Assembly (NCBI RefSeq): GCF_016793225.1
Contig: NZ_JAEUMN010000023.1
Span: 1 to 51,580 of the forward strand
DNA length: 51,580 nucleotides
Direction of reading: 5' to 3'
DNA from: Phenylobacterium sp.
GTDB taxonomy: Bacteria > Pseudomonadota > Alphaproteobacteria > Caulobacterales > Caulobacteraceae
Each line of letters starts with the position of its first letter. Position 1 is the stretch's first letter. Positions 1 through 6,444 of the stretch are shown in pieces. The notes below the pieces were generated by a model, which ran no database searches, had not been told where the DNA came from, and was given only the letters and a program-made list of their open reading frames with translations. The translations under genes and the position numbers were made by a program.

Positions 1-2
1 TG

Positions 3-1412
3 CTAGAGCGGCGCCACCCGGTCGAACCACGGCCGTGCCTGCTCCAGTTGACCCGCCAGCCGGAACAGCACGGCCTCGTCGCCCATCTTCGCCGCGAACT
101 GGATGCCGATGGGCAGCCCATCGCCCTCGCGCCAGGCCAGCGGCACGGTCATGGCGGGCTGGCCGGAGTTGTTGAAGGCCTGGGTGTTGGGCATGTAGTC
201 GAACAGGCGGTCGTTGGTGAGCCGCGGGTCCTCGAACAGCCAGTTGATGGGGATGGCCACGCTGCCCAGCGTCGCCAGCAGGAAGACGTCGTACTGCTCG
301 AACAGCGCGGCGCAGGCGCGGCCCCAGGCGTGGAGCGTCTGCACGGCGCGCACGTAGTCCGGAGCGGCCGTCCGGCGGCCCAGCTCGGCGATCTGGCGCG
401 TGACGGGCTCGACCTCGCCGTCCAGCAGCGGCCGGCCGCGTCGCTCGCACTCGGCGTCGATGGTGTTCGCGATCGAAGCCCAGAGCACCGTCCGCGCCGC
501 CGCCTGCATGGCGGCGTGGTCGCCGGGCAGGGTCGCCGGCTCCACGTGGTGGCCGAGGCTCTCGCAGAGCCGCGCGGCGTCGCGCACCGCGTCCGCGACT
601 TCGGGCGCCAGGGAGCGGCCGGCAGTCAGCGCGCCGTCGAAGAACCCGATCCGCAGCTTTCCCGGGTCGCGGCGCACCTCCTCGGCATAGGGACGCTCGG
701 GCGGGGCCAGGAAGTAGGGATCGCCCGGCTGCGGGAGGCAGGTGGCGTCGAGCAGGACGGCGCTGTCGCGGACCGACCGCGTCACCGCGTGGGGGATCGA
801 GGCCCCCGCCCAGCCTTCGCCGGCCGGGGCGAACGACACGCGGCCCCGCGAGGGCTTCATGCCGAAGAGGCCGGTGGCCGCGGCGGGAATGCGGATCGAG
901 CCCCCGCCGTCGGTGGCGTGCGCCGCCGGGACGATGCCGGCCGCCACGGCCGCCGAGGCGCCGCCCGACGAGCCGCCAGGGCTGCGATCCAGGTCCCAGG
1001 GATTGCGGCACGCGCCCAGCAGGTGCGGCTCGGTCACCGGCCAGATGCCGAACTCGGGCGTGTTGGTCTTGCCGAAGATGTTCAGGCCGGCCGCCTTGTA
1101 GAGCCGGGTCATGGCGCTGTCGGCCGCCGGGGTGACCTCGGCGAACAGACGCGAGCCGGCGGTCGACGGAACCCCGGCATAGGACGCGCTGAGGTCCTTG
1201 AGCAGGTAGGGCACGCCCTTGAGGGGTCCGTCGGCCAGCGTCGCGCCGCGGGCCAGGTCGCTCATGTCGCGGACGACGGCGTTGATCCTGGGATTGACCT
1301 CGGCCATCCGCGCCACGGCCGCCTCGAGCAGCTCGTCGGCGCTCACCTGCCCCTTGCGAACCAGCTCGGCCAGGCCCACCGCGTCGTGGGCGCGATACTC
1401 CTCGAAACGCAT
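3..1412 (-). CDS. Amidase signature family hydrolase
   Basis: A 469-residue amidase-signature enzyme expected to hydrolyse a carboxylic amide in the cytoplasm; the substrate cannot be read from sequence. The Ser-cisSer-Lys triad is visible: Lys72 in LLKD, the Gly/Ser loop GGSSGGAS with Ser148, and the nucleophile Ser172 in GGSIRIPA. The 24-residue distance between the two serines is that of the family. I chose the ATG at 1412 because MRFEEYRAHD follows a purine-rich GGGAGGGACAGG; an upstream in-frame start at 1496 would add 28 low-complexity residues. The stop lies three bases from the window edge, so the gene is complete. It stands alone, divergent from the tRNA gene. A second, unrelated-looking amidase lies at 45604-46884. 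Confidence 0.93.
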   Translation of the reverse strand: MRFEEYRAHDAVGLAELVRKGQVSADELLEAAVARMAEVNPRINAVVRDMSDLARGATLADGPLKGVPYLLKDLSASYAGVPSTAGSRLFAEVTPAADSAMTRLYKAAGLNIFGKTNTPEFGIWPVTEPHLLGACRNPWDLDRSPGGSSGGASAAVAAGIVPAAHATDGGGSIRIPAAATGLFGMKPSRGRVSFAPAGEGWAGASIPHAVTRSVRDSAVLLDATCLPQPGDPYFLAPPERPYAEEVRRDPGKLRIGFFDGALTAGRSLAPEVADAVRDAARLCESLGHHVEPATLPGDHAAMQAAARTVLWASIANTIDAECERRGRPLLDGEVEPVTRQIAELGRRTAAPDYVRAVQTLHAWGRACAALFEQYDVFLLATLGSVAIPINWLFEDPRLTNDRLFDYMPNTQAFNNSGQPAMTVPLAWREGDGLPIGIQFAAKMGDEAVLFRLAGQLEQARPWFDRVAPL

Positions 1413-1474
1413 GCCTGTCCCTCCCCGTCCGGTTTTCGCCCAGCATACCGCCGGCGCCCGCCCGCGCGAGCCCC

Positions 1475-1504
1475 TTGGCGCCGCCGCGCGTTTCACCGCA
1501 TAAG
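1475..1504 (+). promoter_or_regulatory. Candidate housekeeping promoter of the tRNA-Thr gene
   Basis: TTGGCG at 1475-1480 and CATAAG at 1499-1504 are separated by 18 bases, each matching four of six positions of the sigma-70 consensus. The -10 ends 17 bases before the mature tRNA 5' end, a usual distance for a tRNA gene. This is pattern matching only, but position and spacing fit. Confidence 0.42.
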
Positions 1505-1521
1505 CACCCGCATCCTGGAAG

Positions 1522-1597
1522 GCCGGATTAGCTCAGCTGGTAGAGCAGCGGTTTTGTAAACCGAAGGTCGCGGGTTCGAGTCCTGCATCCGGCACCA
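1522..1597 (+). tRNA. tRNA-Thr (anticodon TGT)
   Basis: A full cloverleaf can be drawn. The acceptor stem GCCGGAT (1522-1528) pairs with ATCCGGC (1587-1593), followed by discriminator A and an encoded CCA. The D stem is GCTC/GAGC and the T arm GCGGG-TTCGAGT-CCTGC. The anticodon loop TTTGTAA (1553-1559) places TGT at 1555-1557, which reads threonine ACA and related codons. The top pair of the anticodon stem (1548/1564) is a G-A mismatch, so that stem has four canonical pairs. No intrinsic terminator is evident in the 60 bases before the next gene, which is convergent. Confidence 0.97.
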
Positions 1598-1657
1598 TCC
1601 CTCCCGGCCTGACGCCGCCCGCCGACCCTGCCCTCCCAGCCCCCTGCGGCCTTCTCG

Positions 1658-1906
1658 TCAGGCTTCGGTGAAGGGAAAGGGCAACTCGCCGGATCGGAAC
1701 AGGATCACCGGGTTCTCGTCGTAGTCCCCCAGCTCGGTGTCGGCGGTCGCGGAGAAGGCGACGACGCCGACGCGCAGGGGGCCGAGTCGCTCGGCCTTCC
1801 GGCGCGCCTCTTCGGCCGTCTTGCAGCCGACCTGTTGCTCGGGCTTCAGGGCCCTCCCACGTCCCCGAACGTACGACTGCACGATATGGACGGTCTCACG
1901 GGCCAT
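1658..1906 (-). CDS. Small conserved-looking hypothetical protein (82 aa)
   Basis: An 82-residue soluble protein of unknown function; I recognise no domain. Its sequence begins MARETVHIVQSYVRGRGRAL and has a central stretch rich in Arg, Lys and Glu (EEARRKAERL) followed by a beta-like segment, which fits a small alpha/beta fold. It is the last gene of a four-gene minus-strand operon: its ATG lies 6 bases after the stop of the transglutaminase-like gene, so co-translation is likely. The balanced amino-acid composition argues for real coding. It could be an accessory of the transglutaminase-like protein, but that rests on position only. Confidence 0.75.
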   Translation of the reverse strand: MARETVHIVQSYVRGRGRALKPEQQVGCKTAEEARRKAERLGPLRVGVVAFSATADTELGDYDENPVILFRSGELPFPFTEA

Positions 1907-1912
1907 GGATCG

Positions 1913-3046
1913 TCACCCTTGCGATGGAGCTTCGCCGGCTGCCCCGTCCAGCGCTTCCGCGCTGGCCACCTCGAACGCCACCAGCTCTGCGGCGCCGAAG
2001 GTGTGCGCGATCGGCACATCGACAGCGTCGCGGCCGCGCGCGATGAGCACGCGGGCCATGCGCGGCATGTTGTTGCGCGCGTCGAAGGTATGCCAGCGGC
2101 CGCCGAGATAGACTTCGAACCAGGCGCTGAAGTCCATGATCCCCTGGACGGGAACCCCGATGTCGCCCAGGTAGCCGGTGCAGTAGCGCGCCGGGATGTT
2201 CATGCACCGGCAAAGCGCGATCGCCAGGTGCGCATAGTCGCGGCACACACCGGCCCGGTCCTGCCAGACGTCGTAGGCGGTCTTGTCGGCGCGCGCGGCG
2301 TCGTGGCTGAACGCGATGTGCTGGTGCACGTAGTCGGTGATGGCCTGCACCAGGGGCCAACCGGCCGAGCCCGGGCCGAAGAGCGACCAGGCCGCCTCAC
2401 TCAGCCGGTCGGTCTCGCAGTAGCGACTGCCGAGCAGGAAGACCACCACCTCGTCGGGCAGGTCCTGGACCGGATGCTGGACGGCGTCGGGCGCATAGGG
2501 GTCGATCAGGCCGCTGTCGCGGATGACGAAGTCCGAGGACAGGGTCAGGCGACCTTCCGGGGCCATCAGCCGGCTGCACACATTGCCGTAGCTGTCGAGG
2601 TACTGGCTCACGTCGAGCGGCGGCTCGGTGCGGATCCAGTCCGGTGTTTCGAGGTCGCCGCGGCGGGACGGGTGCACGCTGAGCGCCAGCAGCATGGGGG
2701 TCGGCGCCGGGCAATCGTAGGCGATGGTGAATCCGCAACGGATCCGCATCGACGCCGCCCCTTCAAGGTGGCCCGGACGAAGCGGCTCCAACGGCACGGA
2801 GGCCGTGGGTCGGGCGGAGCGGCTGGCGAACACAGCGCTGCCCAGGGGCGTGATGTCCCATCCCTCCTGACTTCGGACCGCCAAGCCGGCGTCGCACAGG
2901 GTCCGGGCGGCGGCGATCTTCACGAACGCGACCGGCCGGCCGGCCTTCTTCAGCGCGAGCAGCTCCAGGGCGTGCAGCTCAGGCCCCGTGAGATCGTCGC
3001 CCCTGGCGCGGCCGGCGGCTTCGGCGTCGCTGCCGTCATCCGTCAT
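1913..3046 (-). CDS. Transglutaminase-like cysteine protease-fold protein with N-terminal extension
   Basis: The C-terminal two thirds is a bacterial transglutaminase-like protein: a beta-rich N-domain from about residue 100 (RIRCGFTIAYDCP, with the conserved PTPMLL and HPSRR) and a core with catalytic Cys268 (AGVCRDYAHLA), His319 and Asp322 (GRWHTFDARNN). Such proteins act as peptidases or acyl transferases; the substrate is unknown. Family members usually start at the residue equivalent to Met100 (position 2749), which has its own GAAGGGG ribosome-binding site. The open frame continues 99 residues upstream with a helix-rich stretch (LHALELLALKKAGRPVAF) that reads like a small winged-helix domain. 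The ATG at 3046 overlaps the stop of the 60-aa gene (ATGA), so the long form is the operon-consistent start. Both forms may be made. Confidence 0.88.
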   Translation of the reverse strand: MTDDGSDAEAAGRARGDDLTGPELHALELLALKKAGRPVAFVKIAAARTLCDAGLAVRSQEGWDITPLGSAVFASRSARPTASVPLEPLRPGHLEGAASMRIRCGFTIAYDCPAPTPMLLALSVHPSRRGDLETPDWIRTEPPLDVSQYLDSYGNVCSRLMAPEGRLTLSSDFVIRDSGLIDPYAPDAVQHPVQDLPDEVVVFLLGSRYCETDRLSEAAWSLFGPGSAGWPLVQAITDYVHQHIAFSHDAARADKTAYDVWQDRAGVCRDYAHLAIALCRCMNIPARYCTGYLGDIGVPVQGIMDFSAWFEVYLGGRWHTFDARNNMPRMARVLIARGRDAVDVPIAHTFGAAELVAFEVASAEALDGAAGEAPSQG

Positions 3047-3225
3047 TGTCCGCTCCCGAGGGGGTTGGGCGGCCGCGTCGCCCGGCGACCGTGGAGCCGT
3101 TCCAGTTCCTCGCGCAGGCGGTTCGCCTCGGCCGTCACGTCGGCCATGTCGGACTGCAGCTGCGCGATCCGGCTCTTGAGGTAGGCATTCTCGCGGACAA
3201 GCTCCGCGGGGGTGGGGTCAATCAT
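3043..3225 (-). CDS. Short coiled-coil protein (60 aa)
   Basis: A 60-residue protein dominated by one amphipathic helix (AYLKSRIAQLQSDMADVTAE) with heptad-spaced hydrophobics, predicted to form a coiled coil, followed by a basic/proline tail. No catalytic motif. It is preceded by GAGGG and ends in an ATGA overlap with the transglutaminase-like gene, so the two are probably translationally coupled. A role as an oligomerisation or anchoring partner is inference from position. Confidence 0.72.
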   Translation of the reverse strand: MIDPTPAELVRENAYLKSRIAQLQSDMADVTAEANRLREELERLHGRRATRPPNPLGSGQ

Positions 3226-3233
3226 GTGGACCC

Positions 3234-3446
3234 TCAGAAGACCGTCGTCGAAACACCCTGCAGGCGCGCGTTGATCGCGCGGCAGAGCCGCTCGGCCGAC
3301 GCAAGGCTGACGTCCGGCAGCAGGTCGAGCGTGAAGAGGGAATTGCTGTACGACGATGACACACGGCTGGACGGCTCGAACGCGAGATACGGCCGTCCGT
3401 CCATCTTGGTCTGGACCGTGCAGCGGTGGTCTTGATCGGGACTCAT
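3234..3446 (-). CDS. Small hypothetical protein (70 aa), first gene of the operon
   Basis: A 70-residue protein starting at the ATG at 3446, which has a strong GGAGGA ribosome-binding site 8 bases upstream; the open frame extends to 3569 but that part looks non-coding. It contains a mostly polar N-terminal half and a C-terminal helix (LASAERLCRAINARLQ). No family recognised. Its stop is 8 bases before the ATG of the coiled-coil gene. As the first gene of the 3446-1658 operon it marks the promoter region, which faces the A+T-rich segment at 3550-3760. Confidence 0.72.
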   Translation of the reverse strand: MSPDQDHRCTVQTKMDGRPYLAFEPSSRVSSSYSNSLFTLDLLPDVSLASAERLCRAINARLQGVSTTVF

Positions 3447-3549
3447 CGGCGGCGTCCTCCGCAGCGCATGAGCGTCAGGGAGAGACCCGCAGCCGCGAGC
3501 GCCCGTGGGACCGGAAAAAAGGACATCGCGGGCTCCTGGAGTGGCGTCA

Positions 3550-3760
3550 GGCGGCCGGCGATCAGCCAAAGACTCGCGACTCCTATAACGAAAGAGATAT
3601 CGTTATCGTCGAGACGATTAGCAATACTATCAGGCTTTGCGTTCGCATTTTTCGATCACAATAGAACTTTCGCTAAATTATTTCGAACGTCCTCTGGATT
3701 ACGTGACTTATTTCTTTGTTGTCGTGATACGCTCGATCCTAACGAACGAATTTCACGCGC
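3550..3760. other. A+T-rich intergenic island
   Basis: The 365-base stretch between 3447 and 3811 holds no convincing long gene. Between 3601 and 3760 only 67 of 160 bases are G or C (42%), against about 70% elsewhere. It separates the minus-strand four-gene operon from two tiny plus-strand ORFs. The inverted AACGA/TCGTT pair near 3589-3606 is the only visible symmetry. It may be a regulatory region for divergent transcription, a remnant of transferred DNA, or an unrecognised RNA gene. I could not pick a promoter with confidence. Confidence 0.6.
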
Positions 3761-3811
3761 CAGCCCACTCCGACTTCCGGCGCCTGCGGCGTCGGGAAAG
3801 GCGTTCGCCAC

Positions 3812-3928
3812 GTGGCCAGGCCGCTGGATGGCGCGCTTGCGGAGCTGCGCGAAACTAACCTGTCGCCGGACCGCGCAGTCCTGCTGCTCGCCTGCATCGA
3901 CAAGCTCACGCTGGAGAAGACGCGATGA
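3812..3928 (+). CDS. Candidate micro-ORF (38 aa)
   Basis: A GTG-initiated 38-residue frame (VARPLDGALAELRETNLSPD, ending in LTLEKTR) with GGAAAGG about ten bases upstream. The composition is that of a genuine amphipathic helical peptide (LLLACIDKLTLEK), and the stop codon overlaps the start of the next small ORF as ATGA, a signature of translational coupling. The start could lie further upstream, since the frame is open from 3743. No family recognised. It directly follows the A+T-rich island. Confidence 0.42.
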   Translation: MARPLDGALAELRETNLSPDRAVLLLACIDKLTLEKTR

Positions 3929-4062
3929 CCCGTTCCCTGAAGCCCGGCGGGCCGCCGTACGTGCCCAGCGCCCGCGGCGGTCTGGTCGATCCGCGTTCGA
4001 CGGGCGGGCCGCCTTCGGTGGCGCCGCGGCCCGTCCTCATGGACCGCCGCAGCACGCGCTGA
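3925..4062 (+). CDS. Candidate small Pro/Gly/Arg-rich protein (45 aa)
   Basis: A 45-residue frame beginning MTRSLKPGGPPYVPSARG, with the repeated motif GGPP, rich in Pro, Gly, Arg and Ser, hence probably disordered. The ATG overlaps the stop of the preceding micro-ORF. It ends 92 bases before the convergent DUF1206 gene. Low-complexity composition is easily produced by G+C-rich noncoding DNA, so the call leans on the ATGA overlap. Confidence 0.4.
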   Translation: MTRSLKPGGPPYVPSARGGLVDPRSTGGPPSVAPRPVLMDRRSTR

Positions 4063-4154
4063 CCCCGCCGATCGCTCGGCGCGGCAGGCGCCAGCCTGCT
4101 CGTTCGACGCCGAGATGTCATGATGGCCCGGCGCGGGGCGCAGGCGCCGAAACC

Positions 4155-4997
4155 TCAGTGGCGGACGGTCGCGCCCCGCCCACCGGCGGGCCGGCGTCGG
4201 TGCTCGAACCGCCGGACGACGTCGGGGCTGGTTATGCGTCGGTAGACGGCCTGGACGAGGCTGAAGGCGCCGAACATCCCGAGCCCGGCCGCCACCACGA
4301 GCCGGCTCGCGCCGGAGAGGGTGTCCAGCGCCTCGGCGAGGCCGCCGGCCTTCGACGGGGCGTGAGCCCCCGCGGCGCGCCAGAGCAGGACGCCGATCAG
4401 GGCGAACACGACACCGCGGGCGATGTAGCCCAAGCGGCCGACCCACCTGATCCAGGCCTGCCTGGCGGCCCTTCCGTCCAGCTGCTCGAGGAACTTCAGG
4501 CGGTAGGCGCTCCAGGCCTGGAAGAGGCCGCCCAGCATGAACGCGAGCGCCAGGAGCCGCAGCATGAGCTCCCCGCCCGGGAGATCCATGAGCCAGCCGG
4601 CGGCCTTGTCGGACGTCTCGCCGACCGCCCCGGAGGCCACGACGCCCAGAGCGAGCCCCGCCGCGAAGAGGCCCATGACAATGTGCAAAGCGCCGCTCAA
4701 GGCTTGTCCGGCCCGCGCGATCGCGCCCTTCCCGTCCCGTCCGGCGCCCTCCAGGTCATAGGCCGCCGAAAGGGCGCGCCACGCGCCGTAGGCGAACAGG
4801 CCCAGCGCGATCAGGCCCAGCGCGATCAGGCCCAGCACCAGCCGGCTGCCTCCGCCGTCGGCCATCGACCGCATCACGTCGGAACTGTCCGAGTTCCGAC
4901 CGGCGGCGATCGCGAGATAGGCGATGAGGAGGTAGAGGACGCCCCGGGCGGCGAAGCCAAGCCGGGTCAGGGTCTCGAAGCGTGGGATTGCATCCAT
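4155..4997 (-). CDS. DUF1206 integral membrane protein
   Basis: A 280-residue inner-membrane protein of the DUF1206 family, function unknown. Three copies of a two-helix repeat are visible: RLGFAARGVLYLLIAYLAI near the N-terminus, a middle copy around GQALSGALHIVMGLFAAGLA, and RLGYIARGVVFALIGVLL in the C-terminal third, each carrying the family's Gly-x-x-Ala-Arg-Gly entry motif or a variant. The total fits six transmembrane helices. I chose the ATG at 4997 (MDAIPRFETL) with GGAGAG upstream; the longer frame to 5177 is antisense to the neighbouring gene's start region. Single gene, divergent from the YaiI gene. The basic C-terminal tail (RRFEHRRRPAGGR) probably faces the cytoplasm. Confidence 0.9.
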   Translation of the reverse strand: MDAIPRFETLTRLGFAARGVLYLLIAYLAIAAGRNSDSSDVMRSMADGGGSRLVLGLIALGLIALGLFAYGAWRALSAAYDLEGAGRDGKGAIARAGQALSGALHIVMGLFAAGLALGVVASGAVGETSDKAAGWLMDLPGGELMLRLLALAFMLGGLFQAWSAYRLKFLEQLDGRAARQAWIRWVGRLGYIARGVVFALIGVLLWRAAGAHAPSKAGGLAEALDTLSGASRLVVAAGLGMFGAFSLVQAVYRRITSPDVVRRFEHRRRPAGGRGATVRH

Positions 4998-5163
4998 GCG
5001 CCGTTCTCTCCGCGAGCGGGTAGAAGACGGGCGCAGGATGTTGGTTCCGAGGGGCCCGCGAGTTGCCTTGGGACCGCTTTCGAGTGATCTAGGGGTCGCC
5101 GTCCGCGCCCGTCGACGCGCAGGCGCCATGCCATCACCGAACCAACCCGAGCCGCCGCATCGC

Positions 5164-5616
5164 ATGCGCATCTTCATCGACGCCGACGCCTGCCCCGTGA
5201 AGGACGAGACCTACAAGGTGGCGGCGCGCTACGGGCTGAAGACCTTCGTTGTCTGCAACAGCTTCATCCGCGTGCCCGCGACGCCGACCATCGAGCTGCG
5301 TGTGGTGGAGGCGGGGCCGGACGTGGCCGACGACTGGATCGCCGCCGAGGCGCGGCCGGGCGACATCGTGGTGACGAACGACATCCCGCTGGCCGACAGG
5401 GTCCTGAAGGCCGGGGCGGCCGCCATCGCGCCGAACGGCCGGGCGTTCACCGTCGACTCCATTGGCTCGGCGCTGGCCCAGCGCGCGGTGATGGAGCACA
5501 TCCGCTCGACCGGCGAGATCACGGGCGGCCCCCGGCCCTTCGCCGCGGCGGACCGCTCGCGGTTCCTGCAGGCGCTGGACGAGGCCGTGAACCGCGAGCG
5601 CCGAAAGCTTCGCTAG
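5164..5616 (+). CDS. YaiI/YqxD (DUF188) family protein
   Basis: A 150-residue cytoplasmic protein of the UPF0178/DUF188 family, which has a PIN-like fold with conserved acidic residues; activity in vivo is not established. The hallmark N-terminus MRIFIDADACPVKDE is present, as is the second acidic motif DIVVTNDIPLA. I prefer the ATG at 5164 because it gives the family N-terminus exactly; an ATG at 5128 would add twelve residues, and neither has a strong ribosome-binding site. The usual family length is about 150. Single gene; the cytochrome c gene follows 60 bases downstream on the same strand and could be read through. Confidence 0.92.
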   Translation: MRIFIDADACPVKDETYKVAARYGLKTFVVCNSFIRVPATPTIELRVVEAGPDVADDWIAAEARPGDIVVTNDIPLADRVLKAGAAAIAPNGRAFTVDSIGSALAQRAVMEHIRSTGEITGGPRPFAAADRSRFLQALDEAVNRERRKLR

Positions 5617-5676
5617 ACCGCTTGCATCGCGGTGCGGCGACACTACGTTGCCGCCGATTTCATTCGGAGATGAACT

Positions 5677-6192
5677 ATGCGCCTGGGACCGATCGCCGCC
5701 GCCACCGCTTTCGCCACGCTGGCGGCCGCCTGCAGCCCGTCCCAGCCCGCCGCCGACCCGGCCGCCGCCGATCAGGCTTCGACCGCCGCCGCCCCGACGG
5801 CCACTCCGGAGATCAGCGACGAGGAGAAGCTGAAGCTGCTCGCGAGCCTCCCCGCCCCCTACAACGCCGCCGACCTGGCGAACGGCGAGGCGAAGTTCGC
5901 CCTCTGCCAGTCGTGCCACACGATCACGCCGGGCGGCGCGAACATGACCGGGCCGAACCTGCATGGCGTGTTCGGCAAGAAGGCCGGCACGGGCAACGCC
6001 GACTTCAAGTACTCGGACGCCGTGAAGAACGCCGGCTTCGTTTGGGACGGCCCGCATCTGGACCAGTGGCTCGAGAAGCCCCAGACCTTCCTGCCGGGCA
6101 CGAAGATGACCTTCGCCGGCATCAAGAACCCGAAGGACCGCACGGACCTCATCGCCTACCTGATGGTGGAGACCGGCCACGGGCAGAAGTAG
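5677..6192 (+). CDS. Class I c-type cytochrome, predicted lipoprotein
   Basis: A 171-residue single-heme cytochrome c acting in electron transfer at the periplasmic side. The N-terminus has a short hydrophobic signal with a lipobox ending at Cys19 (TLAAAC), so it is likely lipid-anchored, followed by an Ala/Pro-rich linker to about residue 45. The heme site is CQSCH at 77-81 and the distal ligand is Met144 in GTKMTFAGIK. The ISP-like core GPNLHGVFGKKAG is typical of mitochondrial-type c2/c552 cytochromes. No oxidase or reductase gene is adjacent, so the redox partners are unknown. Confidence 0.94.
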   Translation: MRLGPIAAATAFATLAAACSPSQPAADPAAADQASTAAAPTATPEISDEEKLKLLASLPAPYNAADLANGEAKFALCQSCHTITPGGANMTGPNLHGVFGKKAGTGNADFKYSDAVKNAGFVWDGPHLDQWLEKPQTFLPGTKMTFAGIKNPKDRTDLIAYLMVETGHGQK

Positions 6193-6378
6193 ACACCACA
6201 ACTTGGTGGTGCTCGCGCCACAGGCGCAACGCCTTGTCCCAGGACAACCTTGACGCGCAGATCATTCGCGCTCATGTTGCGTGGGTCGACGAAGAGCATC
6301 TGTCTGGATCGACAGACTATCCGAATGGCGGCGCCCCCCGCCGCCGGCCGGGCCCAGGGACCTGACACCCCCCTTTTT

Positions 6379-6411
6379 CCAGGCTCCCTGGCGCCGGCCG
6401 GATAGGCCGGC
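6379..6411. terminator. Tandem hairpins between convergent genes
   Basis: CCAGG-ctc-CCTGG (6379-6391) and GCCGGCC-ggata-GGCCGGC (6393-6411, seven perfect pairs) lie between the convergent cytochrome c and RND genes. Neither is followed by a T-run in either direction, so this is not a textbook intrinsic terminator, but it is the best candidate for 3' end formation in the 252-base gap 6193-6444. Nothing else recognisable is in that gap. Confidence 0.3.
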
Positions 6412-6444
6412 TACCGCCGCGCCGCGCATGCCCCGCCGCAGCCG

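Noticed and set aside
4063-4154. Short gap after the micro-ORFs as a possible further gene.
   Set aside because: No start with a ribosome-binding site and no sensible frame.
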